Part shown: positions 42,406 through 51,371 of the stretch, in pieces
How positions within the stretch are numbered: the stretch's first letter is position 1
Layout: each line of letters begins with the position of its first letter
The notes under the pieces: model-generated
Database searches by the model: none
What the model was told of the DNA's origin: nothing
Seen by the model: only the letters and a program-made list of their open reading frames with translations
Translations under genes and position numbers: made by a program
Source of the DNA: JALZKA01 sp963717635
GTDB taxonomy: Bacteria > Actinomycetota > Thermoleophilia > Solirubrobacterales > 70-9
Reading direction: 5' to 3'
Assembly: GCA_963717635.1 (NCBI GenBank)
Contig: OY970347.1
Span: 2,294,001 to 2,358,000, forward strand
DNA: 64,000 nucleotides

Positions 42406-42675
42406 TCAGGATACGTCGGCGGTGCTCGGCGCCTGTGCCTCGGCCAGCGCAACCTCGAGGTCGTCACGGCTGACGACGTAGTTGCCGAGGGACATGCCGT
42501 TGGCGTCCGTGATCGCGATCATCGCTGCCTCGTCGGAAGCGCCCTCGGCTCCGACTCCGAGCCGGATCAGGACCGGCTCGAACTCGCCGGTTTCCTCGCA
42601 GGCCCGAAACGCCAGCACGCGTCCGTGCTCCCTGGCCAGCGCTGCGAGCGTTTTGAGATCGTCGGTGGGCACCAC
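42406..42675 (-). CDS. Hypothetical protein, 89 aa
   Basis: GTG start at 42675. 'DLKTLAALAREHGRVLAFRA' and 'VVSRDDLEVALAEAQAP' suggest a small alpha/beta protein; there is no signal or membrane segment. It ends 7 bp before the phosphatase start on the same strand, so it is probably the first gene of a three-gene operon. Family not recognised. Confidence 0.55.
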   Translation of the reverse strand: MVPTDDLKTLAALAREHGRVLAFRACEETGEFEPVLIRLGVGAEGASDEAAMIAITDANGMSLGNYVVSRDDLEVALAEAQAPSTADVS

Positions 42676-42811
42676 GGCTCCCTCGTAAGTTGAGCGGGCA
42701 ACGTAGACGTAGGCGGGCGCGAATGTCCACGACTCGACGGCAGAAATACCTGTAAACGTGGATGGTGGATTACTGCGAATCGGGTAGTCAAACGTGCACG
42801 AACAGCCTCAC

Positions 42812-42830
42812 CAGTTGTCTTATGCAACTG
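42812..42830. promoter_or_regulatory. Inverted repeat CAGTTG-N7-CAACTG upstream of the MMPL gene
   Basis: A perfect 6-bp inverted repeat with 7-bp spacing lies 22 bp before the MMPL start codon, in an AT-rich stretch. Position and symmetry fit a repressor operator. MmpL-type exporters are often under TetR-type control. No adjacent regulator gene is seen. Confidence 0.5.
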
Positions 42831-42852
42831 ACTGCGTTAGCGTGGCGCCCTC

Positions 42853-45036
42853 GTGGTCGGCCGTGTCGCCAATCTCACCTGGACCCGGCCGAAGCTTGTT
42901 TTGGGACTGGTCGTCGCGTTCATGGTCTTGGCGGCGGTCGTCGGCCGCGGGATCGAGGACCACCTGAAGGCCGCCGGGTTCACGGACTCGACTTCGGAGA
43001 GCGAGCGGGCCATCGAGCTGCTGCGCGACGAGCTCGGCTACGACGCGAACGCCGGTCTCGTGGTGCTGGTCCGCGCGCCCGACCGCGGCCAGCTCAAGAT
43101 CACGGAACCGACGGTCCGCGCCGAGGTCGCCCGCCTCGAGCGCGAGCTTGCCAAGACGGAGTTCGTCGGCAGGGCCATCAACCCGATCGCCGAGCTTGAC
43201 AGGCTCGCCGACGCGCCGCCGGAGCAGGTTGCCGCCGCGGCCAGGAAGCTTCGCGAGCAGAGTCCGCTGATCGCCGACGACGGCATGTCGATCGTCCTGG
43301 CGGGCCATCTCGCGACCCAGGACGTGGAGTCCGACGGCGGCGACGCCGCCGAGGACGCAAAGGCGCGCATTCAGTCTGAGAGCCTCGACGTCGGGATCGG
43401 CGGGTTCGCGCCGAGTTTCAACGAGGTGAACGACCAGACCCGATCGGACCTGACCAAGGCCGAGCTGATCGCGTTCCCGATCCTGGCGATCCTGCTGCTC
43501 GTCGTCTTCCGGGGCGTGATCGCCGCGGCGATTCCGCTGCTGATCGGGGTCGCCTCGATTCTCGGAACGATTCTGGTGCTGCGGGTGATGTCGGAGGTCG
43601 TCGACACCTCGCTGTTCGCGCTCAACATCGCCACCGGACTCAGCCTTGGCCTCGCGGTCGACTACGCGCTGCTGCTCGTCTCGCGCTACCGCGAGGAAAT
43701 CGAACGCGGGGGCGCGACCCGCGAGGCGCACCGCCGCACGGTCGCAACCGCCGGCAAGACCGTGGTCTTCTCCGGGCTGACGGTGGCCGTGGCGATGGCG
43801 GCGCTGGCCGTGTTCCCGCAGCGGTTCCTCTACTCGATCGCGATCGCCGGAGCGACGGTGGGGATCCTGGCGGCGGCGATCGCACTGTTCGCTGTGCCGG
43901 CGCTCCTGGCCTTGCTCGGGGAGCGCATCAACTCGCTTGCGGTGCGCCGCGGGCCGGCCGTCTCAGACGAGTCCGACGGCTGGTACCGCCTTGCCTGGTG
44001 GGTGATGCGCCGGCCGGTCGCCGTGGCGCTCGCCAGCTCAGCCCTGCTGCTGGCGGCGGCGTCCCCCCTGCTCTACGCGACTCTGACCGGGCCCAGCGCC
44101 GAGGCGGTGCCGCCGGGACAGCCCTCGTACGAGATCAACAAGTACGTCGAGAACCACTACGAGCGCGACGTCAGCGAGGGCATCATCGTCACCGTGCGAG
44201 GGCCGGCGACGCCGTCCGACCTCCGCGACTACCGCACGGAGCTTGCGAAGACGGACGGCGTGGCCACGGTGGCTCCGTTCACCGGCGCCTCGCGCGAGGT
44301 CGCCTACTCGTCGCTCGCACCGGAAGGACTGGCGCTCTCCGACCCGACTCAGGACGCCGTCCGCGAGATTCGCGACGCCGGCGCGCCGGCCGGGACCGAG
44401 ATCCTGGTCTCCGGCAACACCGCGCGATTCATCGACGAGAAGCAGAGCCTGATCGACCACACGCCGCTGGTGATCGCGATCGTTGCCGGGACGACGATCC
44501 TGATCCTGTTCCTGCTGACCGGCTCGGTGATCCTGCCGCTGAAGACGCTCCTCATGAACATGCTGACCCTCGGCGCCAGCCTCGGGATCCTCGTGCTCGC
44601 GTTCCAGGAGGGCTGGTTCGACTCGGTGTTCGACTACACCGGGCCGAGCGCGATCGAGGTGACAAGTTTGGTGTTCGTCTTCGCCGTGACCTTCGGGTTG
44701 GCAACGGACTACGCCGTCCTCGTCATGGCCCGGATCAAGGAGCAGCACGACAACGGCGCGACCAACGAGGAGGCCGTCGCGATCGGGATCGGGCGCACCG
44801 GCCGCGTGATCACGGCGGCCGCGGTGATGATCGCCGTCGTCTTCCTCGCGTTCAGCGTCAGCTCGGTCTTCTTCATGAAGCAGATAGCGGTGGCGCAGGC
44901 CGCCGGCGTCCTGATCGACGCGACGATCGTGCGCGCGTTCCTGGTGCCGTCGCTGATGCGCCTCCTGGGCGAGTGGAACTGGTGGGCGCCCGGGCCGCTG
45001 AAGCGCTTCCAGGCCCGGTTCGGGTTCAGCGAGTAG
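42853..45036 (+). CDS. MMPL / RND-family transporter
   Basis: 727 aa, GTG start. Two RND halves are visible: TM1 ('LVLGLVVAFMVLAAVVGRG'), an extracytoplasmic loop, then helices with 'GLSLGLAVDYALLLVSRYREEIERG'. A second loop and helices follow with 'TFGLATDYAVLVMARIKEQHDNG'. The GxxxDYxxLxxxR pairs carry the proton-relay residues of MmpL proteins, which export lipids or glycolipids. The stop directly abuts that of the convergent SRPBCC gene. Confidence 0.92.
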   Translation: MVGRVANLTWTRPKLVLGLVVAFMVLAAVVGRGIEDHLKAAGFTDSTSESERAIELLRDELGYDANAGLVVLVRAPDRGQLKITEPTVRAEVARLERELAKTEFVGRAINPIAELDRLADAPPEQVAAAARKLREQSPLIADDGMSIVLAGHLATQDVESDGGDAAEDAKARIQSESLDVGIGGFAPSFNEVNDQTRSDLTKAELIAFPILAILLLVVFRGVIAAAIPLLIGVASILGTILVLRVMSEVVDTSLFALNIATGLSLGLAVDYALLLVSRYREEIERGGATREAHRRTVATAGKTVVFSGLTVAVAMAALAVFPQRFLYSIAIAGATVGILAAAIALFAVPALLALLGERINSLAVRRGPAVSDESDGWYRLAWWVMRRPVAVALASSALLLAAASPLLYATLTGPSAEAVPPGQPSYEINKYVENHYERDVSEGIIVTVRGPATPSDLRDYRTELAKTDGVATVAPFTGASREVAYSSLAPEGLALSDPTQDAVREIRDAGAPAGTEILVSGNTARFIDEKQSLIDHTPLVIAIVAGTTILILFLLTGSVILPLKTLLMNMLTLGASLGILVLAFQEGWFDSVFDYTGPSAIEVTSLVFVFAVTFGLATDYAVLVMARIKEQHDNGATNEEAVAIGIGRTGRVITAAAVMIAVVFLAFSVSSVFFMKQIAVAQAAGVLIDATIVRAFLVPSLMRLLGEWNWWAPGPLKRFQARFGFSE

Positions 45037-45507
45037 TCAGACGCCTGCCGCGACTCGCGACGGCTCGGTCGCAGCAGCCAGCCGCTCGACCTCGTCCAAG
45101 ACCTTCCCGAAGGCGCGGCTCACGAACACGCCGGCGAGAGCGCCCACGGGTCGCCGGATCACCGGGATCGTGAAGTCGAAGGTCGAGGTCCAAACGATGT
45201 GACTGTCGGGCCCCCGCTCGGACAGGACCATGGAGCCGCCTTGGTGATGGAGCGGGGCGTTGACCTCGCGGATCAGATAGTCCAACCGCGTTGGCCGCTC
45301 GAAGCCGGTGATCTCCTCGACGAACAACAGCGGCCGAGAGTGGATCCGCCGCAGGGCGCCCACCCCGTTTCGCTCTACCTCGCCCTCGCGGACCAATTCG
45401 GACGATCTGATGCCGGGAAACCGGGAGTACCCGGCGTGATCCGAGATCACCTCGAAGACGCGGTCGATCGGCGCCGCGATCGTCTTCTCGACATGAACGG
45501 TGGACAC
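45037..45507 (-). CDS. SRPBCC-family (START-like) protein
   Basis: 156 aa, GTG start. 'MSTVHVEKTIAAPIDRVFEVISDHAGYSRFPGIRSSELV' is the typical opening strand and helix of polyketide cyclase/dehydrase-like SRPBCC proteins, which enclose a hydrophobic ligand. Ligand unknown. It lies 9 bp downstream of the aldehyde dehydrogenase gene and is likely co-transcribed with it. Confidence 0.8.
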   Translation of the reverse strand: MSTVHVEKTIAAPIDRVFEVISDHAGYSRFPGIRSSELVREGEVERNGVGALRRIHSRPLLFVEEITGFERPTRLDYLIREVNAPLHHQGGSMVLSERGPDSHIVWTSTFDFTIPVIRRPVGALAGVFVSRAFGKVLDEVERLAAATEPSRVAAGV

Positions 45508-45516
45508 GGGGCGAGG

Positions 45517-46887
45517 CTACTTCAGTACGCGGATCAGCTTCTTGTTGACGAACTCGTCCATACCGTATTTGCCGAGCTCCCTGCCGAAGCCCGATCGCTT
45601 GACGCCGCCGAACGGCAGCTCGGCGCCGTCGGCGCCCACACCGTTGACGTAGACCATGCCCGTATCGAGGCTGTCCGCCACCCGCAGGGCCTGTTCCGGA
45701 TCGTCGGTGAAGACGTACGAACCGAGTCCGAACGGCGTGTCGTTCGCCAGTTTGATCGCCTCCTCCTCGGAGCCGACCCGGAAGACGCTCGCAACCGGAC
45801 CGAAGAACTCCTCGTGGTAGGCGTCGTTCTCCGGAGTGACTCCGACCAGGACGGTGCTCGAGAAATAGTTGTCCTTTCGATCTCCGCCTGCAGCAACCGT
45901 CGCGCCCCCGGCGACCGCCCGGTCGAGCTGATCCTGCAGGGTCTCCGCAGCATTATCTGACGAGAGCGGCCCCATCTCGGCGCCCTCCGCCATCGGATCA
46001 CCGGGCTCGGTGGCGGTCATCGTGGCCGTGAACTTCGCGAGGAAATCGTCGTAGATCTCGTCGGCAACGATGAACCGCTTCGCCGCGTTGCAGGACTGGC
46101 CGGTGTTGTCGAGCCGGCCGGCGACCGCTGCTTCGACCGCTGCCTCCATGTCCTCGGCTCCCAGCAGGATGAACGGATCGGACCCGCCGAGCTCGAGCAC
46201 GACCTTCTTCAGGTTGCGCCCGGCGATCTCGGCGACCGCGGCTCCCGCCCGCTCGGAGCCGGTCAGCGAGACGCCTTGGATCCGCGGATCGGCGATCACC
46301 TCGGCGATCTGATCGTTCGAGGCGAGGATCGTCTGGTAGGCGCCATTGGGGAAGCCGGCGTCCGCGATCATCTCTTGGATCGCCTCGGCCGACTCCGGGC
46401 ACTGGTGCGCCGGCTTGAGCAGGACCGTGTTCCCCGTGCACAGGTTCGGGGCCGCGAAGCGAGCCACCTGGTAGTAGGGAAAGTTCCAGGGCATGATTCC
46501 CAGGAGGGGGCCGACCGACGTCCTGCGGATCAGGGCCGTGCCCTCGCCGGCCAGCAGCTCGATCGGCTCGTCCTCGAGGAAGTCCTCGGCGTTGTCGGCG
46601 TAGTAGCCCCAGATGTCCACGCAGAAGTCGACCTCGCCGAGGGCCTGCTCCATCGGCTTGCCCATCTCGCGCACGATGATCTCGGCCAGCGCCTCCCGCC
46701 GCTCGGTGTGAAGCTCGGCCACCTTCTTTACCAACGCGGCGCGCTCGGATGCCGAGGTCTTCATGCCCCAGTTCCGATGGGCGTCCGTCGCCGCCGCGAT
46801 CGCGCCCGAAAGCTCCTCGTCGGAGATCTCCGGATAGTCCTGGACCGTCTCGCCGGTTGCCGGGTTGATGACTGCGTACTTGCCCAT
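45517..46887 (-). CDS. Aldehyde dehydrogenase, succinate-semialdehyde dehydrogenase-like
   Basis: 456 aa. N134 (MPWNFPYYQ), E232 (VLELGGSDPF) and the catalytic C266 (NTGQSCNAAKRF) are all in place. The start 'MGKYAVINPATGETVQDYPEISDEE' and the short length match the compact NAD(P)-dependent succinate-semialdehyde dehydrogenase group found in actinobacteria and proteobacteria. It oxidises an aldehyde to the acid; it could also serve fatty aldehyde oxidation after AlkB, by inference. Ribosome site GAGGAG precedes the ATG. Confidence 0.88.
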   Translation of the reverse strand: MGKYAVINPATGETVQDYPEISDEELSGAIAAATDAHRNWGMKTSASERAALVKKVAELHTERREALAEIIVREMGKPMEQALGEVDFCVDIWGYYADNAEDFLEDEPIELLAGEGTALIRRTSVGPLLGIMPWNFPYYQVARFAAPNLCTGNTVLLKPAHQCPESAEAIQEMIADAGFPNGAYQTILASNDQIAEVIADPRIQGVSLTGSERAGAAVAEIAGRNLKKVVLELGGSDPFILLGAEDMEAAVEAAVAGRLDNTGQSCNAAKRFIVADEIYDDFLAKFTATMTATEPGDPMAEGAEMGPLSSDNAAETLQDQLDRAVAGGATVAAGGDRKDNYFSSTVLVGVTPENDAYHEEFFGPVASVFRVGSEEEAIKLANDTPFGLGSYVFTDDPEQALRVADSLDTGMVYVNGVGADGAELPFGGVKRSGFGRELGKYGMDEFVNKKLIRVLK

Positions 46888-46972
46888 CTGGTTCCACTCC
46901 TCATACGGTCGCGTGGCGTTCTTGCCGAATTACCTGGGTCGTTCTTCCAGGCTACCCCTGTCCGCCCCGAGG

Positions 46973-46997
46973 AGCGCGCCCGACGGGAGTTGAACCT
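46973..46997 (-). repeat. Displaced 3'-end fragment of tRNA-Arg (short, older copy)
   Basis: 25 bp matching the T-arm and acceptor 3' end of the intact tRNA-Arg at 48470-48543 with two mismatches, in the same orientation. It directly follows the stop codon of the truncated monooxygenase gene. No anticodon part remains. It looks like an attachment-site scar. Confidence 0.65.
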
Positions 46998-47208
46998 AAG
47001 GAATCAGGAAGTTGTGGAGCTCATGGGTCCGCACCTGCGGAGGTTCGCCCTGCGCCGAAATTTGCCCCATCGCCGGCATCAAGCGCTCTTCGACGAAGCG
47101 CCGGTAATGGTCCTCAGACTCCCAGATGTCGAAGATCCGCCAGGTGCTCCCGTCGAATCCTGCCGAGTATGAGACCAGCCCGCTGGGAGAATCTGCCTCA
47201 ACATTCAT
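46996..47208 (-). pseudogene. 5'-truncated antibiotic-biosynthesis-monooxygenase (ABM)-like gene
   Basis: From the ATG at 47208: 'MNVEADSPSGLVSYSAGFDG', 'STWRIFDIWESEDHYRRFVE', 'ERLMPAMGQ'. This is the second half of a dimeric ABM ferredoxin-like fold. In-frame codons upstream read 'STTAYDELGKA', clearly the missing helix, but no start codon precedes it and the first beta strand is absent. The frame then runs into the tRNA fragment at 47273. It is therefore probably a broken gene, though a 70-aa product is possible. Confidence 0.6.
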
Positions 47209-47272
47209 CGCCTTTCCGAGCTCGTCATACGCCGTCGTCGAGCGATCGTCCCCCGTCTCCCGCCTAACCGCA

Positions 47273-47318
47273 AAGCGCGCCCCGACAGGAGTTGAACCTG
47301 TGACCTCCGGTTTCGTAG
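47273..47318 (-). repeat. Displaced 3' half of tRNA-Arg(ACG) (attachment-site scar)
   Basis: 46 bp aligned to the intact tRNA at 48470: identical from the anticodon loop (CTACGAAACCGG) through the T-arm to the acceptor end except for one mismatch and one inserted C. Identity stops exactly in the anticodon loop; the 5' half of the tRNA is missing. Same orientation as the intact gene, 1197 bp further downstream. This is the pattern left by integrase-mediated insertion. Confidence 0.85.
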
Positions 47319-47496
47319 TTGATCGCTGCTGCGGCGCGGAGCCGGCGGTTTGCAGGCTGTCGAGCGCGCGCGCTTCCAGGGTCGTGGAGGCACTGGTCAG
47401 AACGTTGGCTTGACAACGGCCGGAATGGTGGGAGAGTCACCCCACGCGAGTCAATTTGCCCGCGCAGGCGGGCCATCCGAGTTCGGGGGTAGGCGC

Positions 47497-48210
47497 ATGC
47501 GCAACGGTTCATCCACGGGACGTGCCGGGCTGATCGTCGCTTTGATCGCGCTGGTGCTCGCGGTTTCCGGCGCAGCGCTGGGGCTGCCCGGCAAGGGCAG
47601 CGTCGACAGCGGCGACATCAAGAGGAACGCGGTGAAAGCCAAGCACATCAAGAACGGCCACGTGCGAGCCGCGGAGATCGCTGCCGCGGCGGTTGCCAAC
47701 GCCGAGCTCGGCGCCGATGCGGTGACGTCCGACAGGGTCCTGGACGACACGCTGTCCGGCAACGACATCGACGAGTCGAGCCTGGGTCAGGTTCCATCGT
47801 CCGCAAGCGCGAGCAACGCCAGCTCCCTCGGCAGCGTGCCCGCCGGCAGCTACCAGCGTGAGTGCCTGGAGGGGGCGGTGAGGGGCCATGCCCTCGTGAA
47901 CGGGAGCGTCGGGTTCGCAAGCACCTACACCAGCACCGGGGTTGCCGAGGAATTCAACTGCGCGGGCGGAGCCGCACAGGCCAGACGGACCGCTATGGGC
48001 GTCTACAACGTCTGCTTCCCCAGCAACTTCCCGTCCGTCGCCGTGGCGAGCGGGATCAACGGAGGGAGCGGTTCGGCCGGCGAGGACAACCTGGTGACCT
48101 GGCGCCGGATCGCGGATGGGACTTGTACCGGCGGAACGGCCGTCGAGGTCCGAATCGTCGATAACGGCGGCACCCTGGAGGACGAGTCCTTCTCGGTCGC
48201 CCTCCTCTAA
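47497..48210 (+). CDS. Secreted protein of unknown function, sole cargo between tRNA-Arg repeats
   Basis: 237 aa from the ATG at 47497. A signal peptide or anchor ('AGLIVALIALVLAVSGAAL') precedes a repetitive Lys/Ala stretch ('KGSVDSGDIKRNAVKAKHIK', then 'NGHVRAAEIAAAAVANAELG', 'ADAVTSDRVLDDTL'), a short left-handed helix-like motif seen in collagen-like secreted proteins. The C-terminal part is rich in Gly and Ser with four cysteines (REC, FNC, VC, TC), probably two disulfides. Function unknown. It lies alone between two direct repeats. Confidence 0.7.
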   Translation: MRNGSSTGRAGLIVALIALVLAVSGAALGLPGKGSVDSGDIKRNAVKAKHIKNGHVRAAEIAAAAVANAELGADAVTSDRVLDDTLSGNDIDESSLGQVPSSASASNASSLGSVPAGSYQRECLEGAVRGHALVNGSVGFASTYTSTGVAEEFNCAGGAAQARRTAMGVYNVCFPSNFPSVAVASGINGGSGSAGEDNLVTWRRIADGTCTGGTAVEVRIVDNGGTLEDESFSVALL

Positions 48211-48244
48211 CGCGAGTCGACTAGCAGAGAACGCACCGCGCGAG

Positions 48245-48283
48245 AGCGCCAGGCACGGCCGAGCTCCGGCCCCGCCTGGCGCT
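48245..48283 (+). terminator. Terminator hairpin of the secreted-protein gene
   Basis: AGCGCCAGGC / GCCTGGCGCT forms a 10-bp perfect stem with an inner GGCCG/CGGCC pairing. It lies 34 bp after the stop at 48210. The region up to the tRNA (48284-48469) shows no further gene. Confidence 0.65.
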
Positions 48284-48469
48284 TCCCGACGAAAGCTTTG
48301 CTCGCTCGGCCAGTGGAATCGTGCCGCCTTGAGCAGGATCCGGGCGATGGTTGAGCGATGGTCCCGCTAGGCACAAGCGGTCATACGTCGTTTCTCGGCG
48401 TCTCGCAACGGAGACGCCCCGAAGTCCCGTTTGCCGCTTTGTTGAGCCGAAAACGCGTGGCGATCGAAG

Positions 48470-48545
<76 letters not shown>

Positions 48546-48569
48546 GACGAGACAGGCTAGCGACCGGAA

Positions 48570-50381
48570 CTAGAGCCGGCCGGCCTCGGTGGCGGCCTGT
48601 TCGGCCCGGTCGAGCTGCTCCGCGATCAGGTCGAGGCCGGACTGCCAGAAGCCCGGGTCGATGAGGTCGACGCCGACGATCTTCCCAAGGTCCTCAGGCG
48701 AACGGGAGCCGCCCGCGCGGAGGAGGTCGAGGTAGGAGGGGACGAACTCGTCGCCCTGCTCCTGGTAGCGCCGATACACGGATAGCGCCAGCAGATGGCC
48801 GTAGGCATAGGCATAGACGTAGCCCGGCGTGTCGACGAAATGCGGCACGTAGGACCACCACGACCCGTAGTCGTCCGACGCCTCGACCGAATCACCCAGC
48901 AGGTCGGCCTGGGTCTCGAGCCAGGCGGTCGCGAACCGGTCCACCGACAGCTCGCCGGACTCGCGGCGCTCGCGGTGGATCCGGTCCTCGAAGCGGTTCA
49001 TCGCGACCTGGCGGAACACGGCCGCGACTGCGCCGTCGAGCGATTCGGCGAGCAGCGACAGCCGCGCCGAGGCGTCGGGCGCATCTGAAAGCAGCCGCTC
49101 GAGCACGATCGTCTCGCCGAAGATCGACGCGGTCTCGGCGACGGTCAGCGGGGTCGAGAACTGGAACAGCCCCTGCTCGCGGGCCAAATGTGCGTGGACG
49201 CCATGTCCAAGCTCGTGCGCCATCACCAGCGCGTCGTAGGAACGCGAGGTGTAGTTGAGCATCACGTAGGGGTGCACGGAGGGAACCGCATACGCGCAAA
49301 ATGCGCCGCCACGCTTGCCGGGCTCGGGCGGCGCGTCGATGTAGTCGCCTTCAAAAAATCCCTCGGCCGCTTCGCCGAGCTCCGGTGAGAAGCCGCGGTA
49401 GCACTCGAGCACCAGCTCGCGCGCATCGTCGTAGGGGACGCGCGGGGACTCGCCCGAGACCGGCGCCATCCGATCGTAGTGGGCAAGCCGCTCGAGGCCC
49501 AGGAGCTTGGCCTTGAGCCGGTACCAGCGGCGGGCCAGCTCGTAGCTTCCGACGACGGTCTGGATCAGCGCCTCGACCGACTCGTCCGAGGCCTCGTTGG
49601 CGAGGTTCCGAGAGGCGAGCCAATGCTCGTAGGAGCGCAGCCGGTCCTTGGTGAACTTGTCCTGGAGCAGCGTGTTGAAGATGAACGCCCGGGTGCGCAG
49701 GTCGGGCTCGAGCGCTGCCGTCACTCCAGCCGCCGCGTCGGCGCGGCGCTCGCGGTCCGGATCCTGGAGCCGGCTGAGAGCCTCCATCAGCGGCGTCGGC
49801 TCGTCGCGGTCGGGCAGGTCGACCAGCAGCGCCGACGTCTGCTCGGTGAACAGGCGGGTAAACGCCGAGCGACCGGTCACCTCGACCTCGGTCATCACCC
49901 GTTCCTCGGGCTCGGTCAGCTGATGCGGGCGATAGCGCCGCGCGGTGCGCAGGTGATGGCGGCAGAAGGCGATCTCGTCCACGGCCAGGAGCTCCTCGGC
50001 CCGCGCCTCGTCGAGGTCGTTCCACTCGAGCTCGAAGAACAGCAGCGAAGTCTCGATCTCGGCGCCGCGCTCGCGGACCTGCTGCAACAGGGCGCCGCGC
50101 TCGGGATCGCGGGTGTCGACCGTGAAGAAGAGCGAGGCGTAGGAGCCGGCTCGCCCGACCCGGTCGAAGATCTGCTCGAGCTCGCGCATCGCGGCGACGA
50201 GTCCCTCCGCGTCGAGCTCGGCGACCTTGCCGCGATGGGCCTCGGCGAATGCCTCGGAGAGCTCGCGCGCCCCGTCGAGCAACTCGAGCGCGCCGTCGGA
50301 CCCGCGGCCGTCGACCAGCGGGTCGAGATTCCAGCGGGCTTCGGCGAGCGCCTGGTCGGGGGCTTCGGCCGCTGTGGTCAT
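48570..50381 (-). CDS. pepF: Oligoendopeptidase F (M3B zinc metallopeptidase)
   Basis: 603 aa. The zinc motif is 'ALVMAHELGHGVHAHLA' (HExxH), with the third ligand Glu in 'TVAETASIFGETIV'. The N-terminal helical domain and length are those of PepF. It is cytoplasmic and hydrolyses oligopeptides of roughly 7-20 residues, and could process peptides brought in by the importer at 9.5-15.5 kb. The start overlaps the upstream MBL stop (ATGA-like, 4 bp). Confidence 0.93.
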   Translation of the reverse strand: MTTAAEAPDQALAEARWNLDPLVDGRGSDGALELLDGARELSEAFAEAHRGKVAELDAEGLVAAMRELEQIFDRVGRAGSYASLFFTVDTRDPERGALLQQVRERGAEIETSLLFFELEWNDLDEARAEELLAVDEIAFCRHHLRTARRYRPHQLTEPEERVMTEVEVTGRSAFTRLFTEQTSALLVDLPDRDEPTPLMEALSRLQDPDRERRADAAAGVTAALEPDLRTRAFIFNTLLQDKFTKDRLRSYEHWLASRNLANEASDESVEALIQTVVGSYELARRWYRLKAKLLGLERLAHYDRMAPVSGESPRVPYDDARELVLECYRGFSPELGEAAEGFFEGDYIDAPPEPGKRGGAFCAYAVPSVHPYVMLNYTSRSYDALVMAHELGHGVHAHLAREQGLFQFSTPLTVAETASIFGETIVLERLLSDAPDASARLSLLAESLDGAVAAVFRQVAMNRFEDRIHRERRESGELSVDRFATAWLETQADLLGDSVEASDDYGSWWSYVPHFVDTPGYVYAYAYGHLLALSVYRRYQEQGDEFVPSYLDLLRAGGSRSPEDLGKIVGVDLIDPGFWQSGLDLIAEQLDRAEQAATEAGRL

Positions 50382-51325
50382 CCGCTGAGACGATACGACC
50401 CGTCAACCTCGACCACTTCGCCGAGCGCGACAAGGTGGTCGAGGTAGGCAGAGACGACCTGGAGCCCCCACCCCAGCACTCCCGCCGGCAGCTCCCTGCC
50501 GCCGAGGAAGGCCGTGACGACCTCGAACGCGGTGCGCGGACCATCCGCCAGTGCTCTGCGCACCGCCGCGAGATGCCCGTCGACCTCCTGGCGATAGGCG
50601 CTGACCTTGCCGGGGATGTCGCGATAAGGGCGCCCATGGCCCGGCAGGCAAAGGCGCGTGTTCAAGGCTTCAACGACGTCGAGCGAGGTCTTGAACTCGC
50701 CAACCGGGTCGGGGGTGTGCCCGTAGTCGAAGAACAAGAACACCTTGCCACCAAGGTGATCACCGGAGATCAGCAACCCGCTCTCGGGCTGGTGAAGGAC
50801 GATGTGGGAGGGAGCGTGCCCGGGGGTCTCGTGCACGTGCCAGATCCCGTGGTCGGTCTCGAGCTCGTCCCCCGTAATCAGCTCGCGGTCGGGCTCGACG
50901 ATGCGGGCCACGCCCGAGCCAGCGCCGCGGCGCGCCGCGCGGAGCTCCTCGACGAGCGCTTCGGGGACGCCGGCGCTTCGCGCGAGCGTGAGCTGGCGCT
51001 CGAGCGCCCCCTCGGGGTCCTCGACCATTCTGCGCACGTGGCTCCACGCGGGGTGCATCCAGAGCTCGCACCCGGCTGCGTCGAGGATCGGACCGGCGAG
51101 TCCGTAGTGGTCGGCGTGGGTGTGGGTGCAGACGACGAGACTGACGTCTGCGAGCTCGAAGCCGACCTGCGCGAGCGCGAACTCGAGCTGGCGGGCGCCG
51201 TCCTCGCCCGCGTAGCCGGTGTCGACGAGGACGATCCCGTCACCGGCCCGCAGCGCCCAGGCGTTCCCGTGTGGTGAGTTGCTCCACGGCAGCGGCAGGC
51301 GTAGCCGCCAGATCCCCGGGCGCAC
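50378..51325 (-). CDS. MBL-fold metallo-hydrolase (glyoxalase II-like, LACTB2 type)
   Basis: About 315 aa from a GTG at 51325, which starts 'VRPGIWRLRLPLPWSNSPHGNAWAL' as in homologues. A GTG/ATG-type start at 51430 would overlap the upstream gene by 59 bp and adds a low-complexity Ala run. The zinc site is 'THTHADHYG', with further ligands in 'HETPGHAPSHIVLH' and 'GHGRPY'. A C-terminal winged helix ('RTAFEVVTAFLGGRELPAGVL') is as in LACTB2/YcbL relatives. Substrate unknown. Translationally coupled to pepF. Confidence 0.85.
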   Translation of the reverse strand: MRPGIWRLRLPLPWSNSPHGNAWALRAGDGIVLVDTGYAGEDGARQLEFALAQVGFELADVSLVVCTHTHADHYGLAGPILDAAGCELWMHPAWSHVRRMVEDPEGALERQLTLARSAGVPEALVEELRAARRGAGSGVARIVEPDRELITGDELETDHGIWHVHETPGHAPSHIVLHQPESGLLISGDHLGGKVFLFFDYGHTPDPVGEFKTSLDVVEALNTRLCLPGHGRPYRDIPGKVSAYRQEVDGHLAAVRRALADGPRTAFEVVTAFLGGRELPAGVLGWGLQVVSAYLDHLVALGEVVEVDGSYRLSG

Positions 51326-51371
51326 GCGCTCGCCCCGCCCGACCTCGGTGCGAGCCGAATTGGAAACCGCT

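Noticed and set aside
47273..47318. A second functional tRNA-Arg gene
   Set aside because: The 5' half of the cloverleaf (acceptor 5' strand, D-arm, anticodon 5' stem) is absent, and there is a one-base insertion in the acceptor end.
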